Shown piece by piece: positions 50,750-59,562 of a DNA stretch of 64,000 nucleotides. A program made the position numbers and the translations under genes. Numbering within the stretch: position 1 is the stretch's first letter; every line of letters begins with the position of its first letter. Location: the NCBI RefSeq assembly GCF_017573465.1, contig NZ_JAGEPF010000041.1, positions 1 through 64,000 of the forward strand. Reading direction: 5' to 3'. The DNA comes from Actinomadura violacea (lineage in GTDB: Bacteria > Actinomycetota > Actinomycetes > Streptosporangiales > Streptosporangiaceae). The notes beneath the pieces are model-generated. The model was not told where the DNA came from and searched no databases. It saw only the letters and a program-made list of their open reading frames with translations.

Positions 50750-51706
50750 ATGAACACCCGTGCCGCGCTGCTCAGACGCGCCTCGACCGCCACCGCCGCC
50801 GGGGCCGCCGCCCTGGCGGCGGTCGCCCTGACCGCGTCCCCCGCGCTCGCCCACGGCTCGATGCGGACGCCGGTGAGCCGCGTCCTCACCTGCTACCAGG
50901 AGAACCCCGAATCGCCCAGGACGGCGGCGTGCAAGGCGGCCGTCTCGGCGAGCGGGAAGCAGGCGTTCTACGACTGGAACGGCGTGCGGATCGGCGACGT
51001 GGCGGGCCGCCACCGCCAGCGCATCCCGAACGGGAAGCTGTGCAGCGCGGGCCAGGCGGCCTTCCGCGGCCTGGACCTGCCGCGCGCCGACTGGCCTGCG
51101 ACGAGCCTGAAGTCGGGCGTGGCGTACACGTTCCGCTACCAGGTGACGGCCGTCCACCGGGGCCGGTTCCAGCTGTACATCACGAAGAACGGCTACGACC
51201 CGCGCAAGCCGCTGAAGTGGTCGGATCTGGAGAGCAAGCCGTTCCTGACCAAGAGCGACCCGACGATCAAGGACGGCGCGTACCAGCTGCCCGGCCGGGT
51301 CCCGGCGGGGAAGAAGGGCCGGCACCTGATCTACGCGATCTGGCAGCGCAGCGACAGCCCGGAGGCGTTCTACTCCTGCTCGGACGTGGTGTTCAGCGGG
51401 AAGGGCACCGTCGCGGCCCCGCCGAAGCCGAAGGCGTCGCCGACGCGGAAGGCCGCGGCCGCGTCGAAGCCGGCGGCGCCCAGGCTGCCGATCCCGACGG
51501 CGCCGCTCACCGGGCACGAGCACCAGCACGGCGGCGCGCCGGCCGGGGCCGTCAACGCCCGGCCCGCGGCGCAGACCTCGTCCGACGCCCCCGGGACCAT
51601 CACCGGGACCGTGCTGATGACCGGCACCGCCGGGCTGGCCCTGGGCGGGATCGCGGGGCTGCTGCTGACCGGCCGCCGCCCCCGCCGCCCGCGTCGCCAT
51701 ACCTGA
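50750..51706 (+). CDS. AA10 lytic polysaccharide monooxygenase with a C-terminal membrane anchor
   Basis: 318 residues from the ATG at 50750 after a GGGAG. The signal peptide is cut after ALA, which puts His35 (HGSMRTPVSR) at the N-terminus; with His136 in VTAVHRGRF it forms the copper histidine brace. CYQENPESP, KLCSAGQAAFRGLD and YSCSDVVF hold the conserved cysteines. After the catalytic domain comes a Pro/Ala-rich linker and a membrane segment (VLMTGTAGLALGGIAGLLL) followed by an Arg-rich tail. The enzyme oxidatively cleaves chitin or cellulose; the anchor would keep it at the cell surface, which is unusual because most actinobacterial LPMOs are secreted. Confidence 0.9.
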   Translation: MNTRAALLRRASTATAAGAAALAAVALTASPALAHGSMRTPVSRVLTCYQENPESPRTAACKAAVSASGKQAFYDWNGVRIGDVAGRHRQRIPNGKLCSAGQAAFRGLDLPRADWPATSLKSGVAYTFRYQVTAVHRGRFQLYITKNGYDPRKPLKWSDLESKPFLTKSDPTIKDGAYQLPGRVPAGKKGRHLIYAIWQRSDSPEAFYSCSDVVFSGKGTVAAPPKPKASPTRKAAAASKPAAPRLPIPTAPLTGHEHQHGGAPAGAVNARPAAQTSSDAPGTITGTVLMTGTAGLALGGIAGLLLTGRRPRRPRRHT

Positions 51707-51714
51707 GGGTATGG
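51697..51714. promoter_or_regulatory. Inverted repeat at the start of the acyl-CoA-dehydrogenase-like gene
   Basis: CCATACC (51697-51703) and GGTATGG (51708-51714) are perfect 7-bp arms with a 4-nt centre; the left arm covers the LPMO stop codon. The site sits 10 nt before the ATG at 51724 and could bind the TetR regulator encoded downstream at 52909. Confidence 0.55.
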
Positions 51715-51716
51715 TT

Positions 51717-51734
51717 CCGTACCATGGAGTACGG
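51717..51734. promoter_or_regulatory. Inverted repeat spanning the start codon of the acyl-CoA-dehydrogenase-like gene
   Basis: CCGTAC (51717-51722) and GTACGG (51729-51734) flank CATGGA, so the start codon lies in the centre. A repressor bound here and at the neighbouring repeat would block initiation; alternatively, it may be a leaderless arrangement. Confidence 0.4.
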
Positions 51735-52890
51735 AGACGAGATCGTCCGCCGCGTCCGGGAGCTCGCGCCCGCCCTCGCCGAGCGCGCGCGGGAGACCGA
51801 GGACGCGCGGCGCCTGCCCGACCGGACCATCGAGGACCTCGCCGCCACCGGACTGTTCGGCATGCTCGTGCCGAAGCGGTTCGGCGGCGGCGAGCTCGGG
51901 TTCGCGCCGATGGCGGCGGCGTGCCGCGCGGCCGGCGCCGCCTGCGCGTCCACCGGCTGGCTGTCGGTCATCTACACGCTGCACAACTGGATGGTGGCGC
52001 TGTTCCCCGAGCGGGCGCAGGAGGAGGTCTGGGCCGACCGGCCGTACGGGCTGATCCCCTGCGTGCTCGCGCCGACCGGCACCGCCGAGCCGGTGGACGG
52101 CGGGCACCGGGTGACCGGCCGCTGGTCGTGGGGCAGCGGCGCCATGCACGCCGACCACGCGATGGTCATGGGCCTCGTCACCACCGACGGCGCGATCGAG
52201 CCGCGGCTGTTCCTGCTGCCGCGCGCGGACGTGACCGTCCACGACGTCTGGCACACCAGCGGGATGCGCGGAACCGGCAGCAACGACATCGAGGTCGCGG
52301 ACGCCTTCGTCCCGGCGCACCGGTCGGTGCCGCTGACGGCGCTGACCGAGGGGCGCTCGCCCGGCTCGCACGTCCACCCGGCGCCGCTGTACCGGACCCC
52401 GCTCGTCCCGGTGTTCGCGCTGACCGCCGCGGCGCCCGTCCTCGGCGCCGCGGAGGGCGTGCTCGCGCTGTTCGCCGAGCGGATGCGGAGCCGGCGGATG
52501 TCCTACAGCGGCGAGCGGCAGCGCGACCTGATGAGCGGCCAGATCCGGCTCGCCACCGCCACCGCGGACCTGGCGGCGGCGCGGCTGCTGCTCGAGGACG
52601 CGCTGCGCGAGGTCGCCGAGGCCACCGTCCGGGGCGACGCCGCCGACCTGCACCGCCGCGCCCGCACCCGGCTGGTCTCCGCGCACGTCGCCGCCACCGC
52701 CCGCCGCGTCGTCAACGAGCTGTGCGGCGCGGCAGGCGCCAGCACCCAGTTCGCGGACTCGCCGTTCCAACGGGCGCAGCGCGATGTGAATACGATCAGC
52801 GGCCATGTGGTCTTCGACCCCGACGCGGCGTACGCGCTGTACGGCAGGATCGAGCTGGGCATGGACCCGGGACCGGTCGTGCTGGTGTAG
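51724..52890 (+). CDS. Acyl-CoA-dehydrogenase-fold flavin enzyme (possibly monooxygenase type)
   Basis: 388 residues from the ATG at 51724; an open frame from 50929 is the LPMO shadow. The fold is shown by an N-terminal helical region (RRLPDRTIEDLAATGLFGML, VPKRFGGGELGF), the beta domain GRWSWGSGAMHADHAMV, GMRGTGSNDIEV and a C-terminal helical region with AAGASTQFADSPFQRAQRD. The sequence pattern is closer to flavin-dependent monooxygenases of the HpaB/DszC group than to true acyl-CoA dehydrogenases: no clear catalytic Glu. It is followed by a TetR gene 18 nt later, presumably its regulator, and preceded by two inverted repeats. Confidence 0.85.
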   Translation: MEYGDEIVRRVRELAPALAERARETEDARRLPDRTIEDLAATGLFGMLVPKRFGGGELGFAPMAAACRAAGAACASTGWLSVIYTLHNWMVALFPERAQEEVWADRPYGLIPCVLAPTGTAEPVDGGHRVTGRWSWGSGAMHADHAMVMGLVTTDGAIEPRLFLLPRADVTVHDVWHTSGMRGTGSNDIEVADAFVPAHRSVPLTALTEGRSPGSHVHPAPLYRTPLVPVFALTAAAPVLGAAEGVLALFAERMRSRRMSYSGERQRDLMSGQIRLATATADLAAARLLLEDALREVAEATVRGDAADLHRRARTRLVSAHVAATARRVVNELCGAAGASTQFADSPFQRAQRDVNTISGHVVFDPDAAYALYGRIELGMDPGPVVLV

Positions 52891-52908
52891 CGGAGTGCAG
52901 GGAGCGCG

Positions 52909-53454
52909 ATGACGGCCCGGACGAGGATGGCCAGGCGGGACTGGGTGGAGGCCGGCTACCAGGAGCTGGCCCGCACCGGCGAGCGCGGTGTCGCGATCAC
53001 CTCGCTCGCCGCCCGGCTGGGCGTCACCAAGGGCAGCTTCTACTGGCACTTCAAGGACCGCGGCGAGCTGATGCGGGCGCTGCTCGACCGGTGGGCGCAC
53101 GAGCGGACCGACGAGATGCTGGGCCTCGCGCTCGGCAGCACCGGCGACCCGCGCGAGCGGCTGCGCCGCATCCAGGCGCTCGGCCGCGAGATCGCGCCGG
53201 TCGACCGGGCGATGCGGCTGTGGGCGCAGCACGACCCGGCGGCCGAGGAGGCCGTCCGGCACGCCGACCGGGCGCTGCTCGGGCACATCGCCGGGTGCCT
53301 GGAGGGCCTCGGGTTCGGCGCGGACGACGCGCGGCTGCGGGCGCTGCTGATGCTGCGCGCGTGGGTCGGCGGCTACCTCGTCCCGGCCCCGCCGTCCGGG
53401 GAGGCGGGCGCCGACCCCGGCGAGCGCATGCTGGAGATCCTCACCGGCCCCTGA
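52909..53454 (+). CDS. TetR-family regulator of the flavin enzyme
   Basis: 181 residues from the ATG at 52909, 18 nt after the flavin enzyme stop and after GGGAG. The helix-turn-helix is AITSLAARLGVTKGSFYWHF (about 29-48), followed by an all-helical C-terminal half (DRAMRLWAQHDPAAEEAV). The two genes look like an operon with autoregulation through the inverted repeats at 51697-51734. The effector is unknown. The gene is convergent with the Ser/Thr kinase gene, whose stop lies at the next base. Confidence 0.9.
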   Translation: MTARTRMARRDWVEAGYQELARTGERGVAITSLAARLGVTKGSFYWHFKDRGELMRALLDRWAHERTDEMLGLALGSTGDPRERLRRIQALGREIAPVDRAMRLWAQHDPAAEEAVRHADRALLGHIAGCLEGLGFGADDARLRALLMLRAWVGGYLVPAPPSGEAGADPGERMLEILTGP

Positions 53455-56400
53455 TCAGCAGGTCTTCTCGTACGGGATGTCCGGCACGTACTGCTTCCAT
53501 TCGGTCCGCGACAGCGCCCCGACCCGCTTGCAGAGGCCGGCCTTGAGCAGGTCCGGCGCGACGGTGTGCGTGACGAGCTTCCCGTCGTCGCCGCTCACGC
53601 TGTAGAGCCGGGTGCCGTCGGAGCTGAACGCCAGCGACTCGATCGTCGCGTCGATCGACGACGAGGTGTGGCCGGTGAGCGGCAGCCCGAGCCGCCGCTG
53701 CCCCCGCACGTCCCACAGGTCGATCTTGCCCTGCCTGTCCGCGGTGGCGAGCAGGCGGCCGTCCGGCGAGAGCGCCGCGATCGGCGTCTTGCCGTCCGGC
53801 GTCGCCACCGGCGTGCCGATCTGCTTGAGCGTCCGGACGTTCCAGAACGACATCGACCGCCGGTCGGAGCGGTCCTGCACGGTGACGAGCGTCCCCTGCC
53901 GGTCGGCGGCCTGCGCGGTCGTGGCCAGCGGGTTCGGCGGCGCGAGCACCTTCCCGGAGGGGAACGCGACCACGCCGAGGTCGTTGGCGGACACGACGCT
54001 CTTCCCGTCCGCACTCCAGACGATCTTCATGTTCGGCGAGCCGTCCGACTCGCCGGTCCGCTGCGCCGCCTGCGCCCGCCCGAGCGGCCGCCCGGACGAG
54101 GCGTCCCAGAACCGCAGCAGGCTCCTGCGCGGCTGGTCCTGGTTCGCGGGCGTCGCCGGGCCGCCGAGCGTGAGCGTGGCGATCGCCTTGCCGTCCGGCG
54201 AGAACGACGGCAGCGGACGCGACGACGGCATCGGCGGCGGCCCGAGGTCGATGGTGGTCCGCCTCGTGCGCGACCGCACGTCCCAGATCTCGACCGTCCG
54301 GTCCTTGCGGATCAGCGCGAGCAGCCGCCCGTCGCGCGACAGCGCCATCCGGTCGGCGTCGTAGCCCGCCGAATAGGTGATCGGGAGGGTGGTGCGGCGG
54401 GCCGCCTTCGCGGTGTCCCAGATCTGGACGGCGTTGGCGGGCGCCGGGTCCGCGGTGGCCAGCGTCGTCCCGTCCCCGCTGATCGCCGAGTCGCCGTACG
54501 GCCGCGCCACCTGCACCGGCCGGACGAACACCGACACGTCGATCGACACGACGCGCCCCTCGGAGTCCATGCAGCGCAGGCTCCGCCCGTCCGCGCTGAA
54601 CCGGGTGTCGCTGCACATGTCGTCCGGCTTGTAGAACAGGTAGGGCGGCTCGGACGTGCCGGGTTCGGTGCTCCACAGCGCCATGCCGGACGCGATGAAC
54701 GCGCCGTCCGGGCTGAAGGCGAAGTCATTGTCGAGGGTGTCGGCGCCCTTCGGCCGCTTCAGCCGCGTGCGCAGCTCACCGGTCTTGGCGTCCACCACCG
54801 TGATCTCGTTGTCAGAGCCCGCGACCTCGGTGGCCGCGAAGAACCGGCCGTCCGGACTGAACCCGATCTTCGCCGTCTCCGCGAGGTTCCGGACCTGCTC
54901 GGGCACCTTGATCCGCTTGAACGTCGCCAGGTCCCGCGCGACGAGCCGCCAGTGGCCGCCCTCCTTCACCACCCCGACCAGGGACCTCTCGTCCGGCGAG
55001 AAGATCGGGCCGGAGATGCTGAAGCTCTCCTTCGCGGTGAACCGCACCTGCCCGGAGGCCGTGTCGAGGATCTTGACGGTCCCGTGGTGCGTCGTGACGA
55101 GCCGCGCCCCGCTCGGGCTGAACCACAGCCCGTCCCCCATCGCGTGCTTGAACGGCAGCGGCGTCCGGACCCCCGTCCGCGTGTCCGCCATGGACAGCGT
55201 CCCGTCCCCCTGCAACATCAGCAGCCGGCCGCCGTCCAAGGTCAGGCCCGTGCCGACCACCGCCGCGCCCGGAACCTGCAGCGTCAGCGCCTTCCGCGTA
55301 TCCGCATTGCCCAGGATGACGGTGTTGCCCTTGAACCACGTGTACGGTCCGGCCTTGTCCGGGCTCAGCGTGTTCCAGTCGGTGCCCGCGCCCGCCGGCC
55401 GGAACATCCCCTGCTCCCACTGCTCGGTCAACGTGAGCAGCGCGTCCCGCGTCTCGAACGTGTCACCGCCCAGCGCCGACGCGGCGACCGCGAGCCGCCG
55501 CGCCAGCGCCGGATCCGTCCGCCGCAGCTGCACGGCCCGCGTCGCGAGCTGCCGCCCGACCGCCGAGTCCCGCTGCCGCGCCACCGTCGCGTTCGTCAAC
55601 CGCAGGCTGCGGCTCTGCACCGCGACCGCCGCCCCCGCCCCCAACGCCACGACCAGCAGCACCGCCAACGTCACCGTCACCGCCGTCCGCGTCCGCGCAC
55701 GATCACGCGTCTGCCGCACCGACGCGTCCAGGAACGCCCGCTCCACCAGGTTCAACGTGAGCTGCCGCCGCCCGACCGATGCCCACGCCATCGCCCCGTC
55801 CAGCGCCGACCCCTGATGCAGGTCCGCCTGCTTGCGCCCGTTCGCGTTCCACAACCGCGCCGCGCCCGCCAGCGACTGGTGCGCCGCCAGCCCGTCGCTC
55901 TCCGCCCGCACCCACTCCGCGAGCCGCGGCCAGGCACGCAGCAGCGCGGGCGTCGCGATCGAGATCGTCACCCCGTCCCGCCTGAGCAGCCCGGCGCCGC
56001 AGAACCCGTCCAGCACCTCCTGCAACGCGCGCTCGCCCGACACCCCGTCCACGAGATCGCCCGCCGGCACCGGACGCAGCGCGCCCTGCGCGTCCGCCGG
56101 CGCCGCCACCATCCGCAGCAGCACCCGCGGCACCACCTGCTGCGCCTCCCCGCCGAGCCCCGCGTACACCTGCTCCGCGACGTCCCCGAGCGGCGGCCGC
56201 AACGTCACCGACGGCCGCTCCCCCTGCGCCGCCGCCCGCGTCCCCGCCTCCAGCGCGTCCCCGCCCACCCCGCTGAGCAGCCCGTCCAGCAGTTGCTGTG
56301 CGCTGGGCCGCGCCTCGGGGTCCTGGCTGAGCGCCGCCTCGACGAGCCCCCGCAACGGCTCCGCCAGCACGTCCGTCTTCGGTCGCACGTTCAAGATCTG

Positions 56401-57063
56401 ATGGTGCAGGCTCGCCATCGTGTCGCCGTCGAACGGCGCCTTCCCCGCCGCCGCGTACAGCACCACCGCCGCCCACGCCCACACGTCCACCGCCGGCGTG
56501 GCCCGCTTCCCCTGGAACAGCTCCGGCGCCATCCACCGCGGCGTCCCCTTGAGCGCCCCCGTCGCACTGCGCGACATCTCGTCCGTCTTGGCGATCCCGA
56601 AGTCGATCACCCGCGGCCCGTCCGGCCCCAGCAGCACGTTCGCGGGCTTCAGGTCCCGATGAACGATCCCGGCCCGATGAATGGACGCCAGCGCCGTGGC
56701 GATCCCGATCGCCAGCCGATGCAGTTCGTCCGCCCCGTAAGCCCCCCGTTCGGCGACCCACCCCGCCAGATCGGGCCCCGGCACATACTCGCTGACAACG
56801 TAGGGCGGCACATGGTCGAGGTCCGCCGCAATGATCTTCGCCGTGCAGAACGACGCGACCCGCTGCAGCGTCGCGACCTCCTTGCGCAACCCGTCCCGCA
56901 CCGCCTCATTGACGGTCTCCGCATGCAGCGCCTTGACGGCGACCCGGCGCCCTTCGGCGTCGTACCCCTCGTAAACGACCCCCTGGCCACCGGCGCCCAA
57001 CCGCCCCGCCAGCCAATACCCACCCAGCTGCCGCAGGTCACCGACCAAAAGCGGACCGGACAT
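53455..57063 (-). CDS. Ser/Thr protein kinase with a membrane helix and WD40-like propeller
   Basis: 1202 residues from the ATG at 57063 after GGAGGAG; an upstream ATG at 57099 adds 12 residues. The kinase domain has GAGGQG (23-28), Lys44 in VAVKAL, HRDLKPAN (135-142), DFG (154-156) and APELF. A STAND-like linker region with winged-helix features (DGLLS..GG, LRAWPRLAEWV) follows, then one membrane helix near 458-478, and a large C-terminal WD40-like region (many LSPDGRLLA-type blades). Such kinases with extracellular propellers are typical of actinobacteria. Substrate and signal unknown. Confidence 0.92.
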   Translation of the reverse strand: MSGPLLVGDLRQLGGYWLAGRLGAGGQGVVYEGYDAEGRRVAVKALHAETVNEAVRDGLRKEVATLQRVASFCTAKIIAADLDHVPPYVVSEYVPGPDLAGWVAERGAYGADELHRLAIGIATALASIHRAGIVHRDLKPANVLLGPDGPRVIDFGIAKTDEMSRSATGALKGTPRWMAPELFQGKRATPAVDVWAWAAVVLYAAAGKAPFDGDTMASLHHQILNVRPKTDVLAEPLRGLVEAALSQDPEARPSAQQLLDGLLSGVGGDALEAGTRAAAQGERPSVTLRPPLGDVAEQVYAGLGGEAQQVVPRVLLRMVAAPADAQGALRPVPAGDLVDGVSGERALQEVLDGFCGAGLLRRDGVTISIATPALLRAWPRLAEWVRAESDGLAAHQSLAGAARLWNANGRKQADLHQGSALDGAMAWASVGRRQLTLNLVERAFLDASVRQTRDRARTRTAVTVTLAVLLVVALGAGAAVAVQSRSLRLTNATVARQRDSAVGRQLATRAVQLRRTDPALARRLAVAASALGGDTFETRDALLTLTEQWEQGMFRPAGAGTDWNTLSPDKAGPYTWFKGNTVILGNADTRKALTLQVPGAAVVGTGLTLDGGRLLMLQGDGTLSMADTRTGVRTPLPFKHAMGDGLWFSPSGARLVTTHHGTVKILDTASGQVRFTAKESFSISGPIFSPDERSLVGVVKEGGHWRLVARDLATFKRIKVPEQVRNLAETAKIGFSPDGRFFAATEVAGSDNEITVVDAKTGELRTRLKRPKGADTLDNDFAFSPDGAFIASGMALWSTEPGTSEPPYLFYKPDDMCSDTRFSADGRSLRCMDSEGRVVSIDVSVFVRPVQVARPYGDSAISGDGTTLATADPAPANAVQIWDTAKAARRTTLPITYSAGYDADRMALSRDGRLLALIRKDRTVEIWDVRSRTRRTTIDLGPPPMPSSRPLPSFSPDGKAIATLTLGGPATPANQDQPRRSLLRFWDASSGRPLGRAQAAQRTGESDGSPNMKIVWSADGKSVVSANDLGVVAFPSGKVLAPPNPLATTAQAADRQGTLVTVQDRSDRRSMSFWNVRTLKQIGTPVATPDGKTPIAALSPDGRLLATADRQGKIDLWDVRGQRRLGLPLTGHTSSSIDATIESLAFSSDGTRLYSVSGDDGKLVTHTVAPDLLKAGLCKRVGALSRTEWKQYVPDIPYEKTC

Positions 57064-57184
57064 GCAGGCGCTCCTCCACGACCACGGACGCCGCCCCACC
57101 CACCAACGCCCTCAGAACGCCCAAGCATATACAGACACCCATGTCCTTTTGGACGAACTGTGACACACCCCATCCCCAACACCG

Positions 57185-57562
57185 TCACCCCTCCGGAAAC
57201 GAGAGCACCCGCCCATCGCCCAACTCCAACGTCCAGCGCCCCTCACCACCGCCCCTCAAGGCGAGATGCCAACCATTGGAGAAAACGATCCGGTGGTCAC
57301 CACTATCAAAGATCACCCACGACAAAGGCCGCGTAGAGACCAACATAGAAAGCTCCTCCGCCGAGAAGCTTTCAATCCCCCGAACAGGATTATCTCCACC
57401 CCGCGGCCCCACCGTCTGCGATACAACCCCCGCAAACTCCAAACAGGCACCATTAGACAGCCGCAAAGAGAACCCGGCCTCCGCCCCAACCTCCAGAACC
57501 CGGCTGTCCCGAGCCCGAAGAGCCCTTCGCCCCTCGCCCCAAACAAACTCCACGCGCCACAC
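57185..57562 (-). CDS. Small conserved-looking hypothetical protein
   Basis: 125 residues from a GTG at 57562 after GGAG. Sequence pattern of beta strands with a mid-loop: VEFVWGEGRRALRARDSRVL, RLSNGACLEFAGVVSQTVGP and a C-terminal RWTLELGDGRVLSFPEG, which looks like a small beta-sandwich. Third-position G+C is slightly lower than in the neighbours. Its independent status is suggested by the open frame with a ribosome site and by the absence of an overlapping antisense gene. Family not recognised. Confidence 0.55.
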   Translation of the reverse strand: MWRVEFVWGEGRRALRARDSRVLEVGAEAGFSLRLSNGACLEFAGVVSQTVGPRGGDNPVRGIESFSAEELSMLVSTRPLSWVIFDSGDHRIVFSNGWHLALRGGGEGRWTLELGDGRVLSFPEG

Positions 57563-57747
57563 TCCAGTCCAAATTCACCACTGCCTCGGCGACAGATGCC
57601 CCCACCGCACCCGACGCCCACCGCGCGGCTCGCACCGCGCCCGTCCCCGCCACAAGCCCCGCTCGTCAACCAACGCAGCGCCGGCGGCCATCAGACAGCC
57701 GCGCCAGAGTATGGCGCAATCGGCGGTGAAGTAGTAGAAACTTCACC

Positions 57748-58665
57748 ATGACTGCGCCGGGTTCGGATGACTTCGACGGCAGCCTCCGCACCGCTGCGAT
57801 GGCATGGCTGGACCGGAAGTCCACGCCCGACAGTCTCGTGGTGACGCGCCAGGACCTCCTCGATTTCACGTTCGAGGGGCAGCGCTTTCCGCTCATCGAC
57901 AACCAACTAGGCATCCGCAAGCCTCAGGGATTCCGTGCAGCACTGTCGATCCTGACGACGTACACGTCGGACAGACAGCGGCCCCCTTACGAAGATGCAG
58001 TCGGACCTGACGGCTTCCTCAGGTACAAGTACCAGGGAGACGACCCGCAGCACTACACCAATCGCGGGCTACGGGAGGCGCACCGGCTCGGAGTCCCGCT
58101 CATCTGGTTCTTCGGCATCCGGCAGGGCCTTTTTCTGCCCTTCTACCCGGTCTGGATCGTCGCGGACGAGCCCCGGAACCTGCAGGTGGCCATCGCCCTC
58201 GACGAGGCGCAGTTGAACCTCGCCGACCACACGTCCCTGAGCCCTCTGGAGCGGCGGTACTCGGAGCGCATCACCAAGCAGCGCTTGCACCAGCCGGTGT
58301 TCCGGCAGCGGGTCATCCAAGCCTACGAAACCAGTTGCGCCATTTGCCGCCTCCGCCACGCATCGCTGCTCGATGCCGCGCACATCATTCCCGACCGGGA
58401 CGACCGAGGAGTCCCGGCCATCTCCAACGGGCTCTCGCTCTGCAAGATCCACCATGCGGCATACGATGCGAACATCTTGGGAATCCGACCGGACCTGACC
58501 ATCCAGGTCCGCACCGATATCTTGCACGAAGTCGACGGCCCGATGCTCAAGCACGGCCTTCAGGAGATGAACGGGGTCGCGCTCACCATGCCCCGAAGGC
58601 GACTCGACCGCCCCGACCCGGATGCCATCGAGCGGCGTTACGAGATCTTCCGCAAGGCCGGCTGA
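57748..58665 (+). CDS. HNH endonuclease with an N-terminal specificity-like domain
   Basis: 305 residues from the ATG at 57748. The HNH site is at the C-terminus: QAYETSCAICRLRHASLLDAAH (about 191-212), AHIIPD (211-216), NGLSLCKIHHAAYD (227-240), with Cys pairs C197/C200 and C232. Residues 70-150 (QRPPYEDAVGPDGFLRYKY, YTNRGLREAHRLGVPLIWFF, YPVWIVADEP) form a domain of the type that precedes HNH in modification-dependent restriction enzymes. ScoMcrA-type enzymes cleave DNA carrying phosphorothioate or 5mC. A sulfur-binding domain is possible but not demonstrated. Alone on its strand. Confidence 0.82.
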   Translation: MTAPGSDDFDGSLRTAAMAWLDRKSTPDSLVVTRQDLLDFTFEGQRFPLIDNQLGIRKPQGFRAALSILTTYTSDRQRPPYEDAVGPDGFLRYKYQGDDPQHYTNRGLREAHRLGVPLIWFFGIRQGLFLPFYPVWIVADEPRNLQVAIALDEAQLNLADHTSLSPLERRYSERITKQRLHQPVFRQRVIQAYETSCAICRLRHASLLDAAHIIPDRDDRGVPAISNGLSLCKIHHAAYDANILGIRPDLTIQVRTDILHEVDGPMLKHGLQEMNGVALTMPRRRLDRPDPDAIERRYEIFRKAG

Positions 58666-58680
58666 CCATACGATCCTCCG

Positions 58681-59415
58681 CTAGTTCTCACACGAACTGA
58701 CGAGGTGCTCGGCGATGTCGTGGAGGTCTGCCATAGGGCGGCGAATGCGCGAACCGTCGGACGTCGTGCAGGTGAGGTGAGCCGGTTCCACCCAGACGTT
58801 GATCTCCGTGCATGACGTCGGGACGGTGACCAGAGAGACGCCTCGGCCCTGGCGATGTTGGACGTTGCGGATGCCTTGCGCAGCGAGCGTCGCCGCGAGG
58901 TGCTGGGCGGCCAGAACGGGCGGAGCCGTCAGGTTCGGGTTCGGCCAGGGAGCGTTGAGGGGGAAGGCACACCAGACGGCCTTTCCAGGGTGACCGGCGC
59001 CGAGGCGCGAGCGGGAGCGGTGCGCTCCCCAGGCGGCGGCGAGGATGCCGACGATGCCGAGGCCCTTCCCATGTTCGTCGAGGAGCTCGCGCGGAGTCGT
59101 GTCGGGGAACGAGTCACGGCAGGCGTCGAACACCGAGACCACCAGTTGCGGCGAGGGTGTGACGCGAGCCCAGAGCCAGAGTTCCGGCGGCACGGACAGG
59201 CGGAGCGGATCGGGACGGAGTCCGTGGTTCAGGGCGTTGGTGACCAGTTCGCTTGCCGCGAGAGTGATGTCGTCGATCGCCTCGCGCTCGAGTCGGAGGT
59301 CCGTCAGAGCGATGGCGAGGAGCGAGCGGCTGACGGACGCACACGTCGCGTCCACCGGCAGGCGCCAGGCGCACATTCCACCGAGTGCTATTTCCGCCGC
59401 ATGACCGATGGACAT
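58681..59415 (-). CDS. Anti-sigma-factor-like ATP-binding protein (HATPase_c_2)
   Basis: 244 residues from the ATG at 59415; a GTG at 59442 with GGGTGG upstream is possible, and the open frame to 59571 includes an unlikely extension. The fold is RsbW/SpoIIAB-like: ITLAASELVTNALNHG (N-box) and HGKGLGIVGILAAAWG (G-box). It is followed by a C-terminal part with HRQGRGVSLVTVPTSC that is not part of the kinase fold. In actinobacteria such genes pair with XRE/DUF397 clusters. It is divergent from the XRE gene at 59563 by 147 nt. Confidence 0.88.
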   Translation of the reverse strand: MSIGHAAEIALGGMCAWRLPVDATCASVSRSLLAIALTDLRLEREAIDDITLAASELVTNALNHGLRPDPLRLSVPPELWLWARVTPSPQLVVSVFDACRDSFPDTTPRELLDEHGKGLGIVGILAAAWGAHRSRSRLGAGHPGKAVWCAFPLNAPWPNPNLTAPPVLAAQHLAATLAAQGIRNVQHRQGRGVSLVTVPTSCTEINVWVEPAHLTCTTSDGSRIRRPMADLHDIAEHLVSSCEN

Positions 59416-59435
59416 TTGCCCGAGCTGCTCTATTT

Positions 59436-59450
59436 GTGTCACTTTGACAC
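59436..59450. promoter_or_regulatory. Inverted repeat in the divergent promoter between the anti-sigma and XRE genes
   Basis: GTGTCA (59436-59441) and TGACAC (59445-59450) are perfect arms with a 3-nt centre, 21 nt upstream of the anti-sigma ATG and inside its alternative start. A second short repeat GTTGCTCGCAAC lies at 59519-59530, upstream of the XRE start. Either could be an XRE operator. Confidence 0.45.
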
Positions 59451-59562
59451 CACCCTTGCAAGTCAGAGATTTCTTGCTTCCGCTCACAGGGTGCGCGCGC
59501 CGGATTACCTTTGTCAGAGTTGCTCGCAACTCCCGCAACTCCTTGAAAATGGGAGGACGAAG

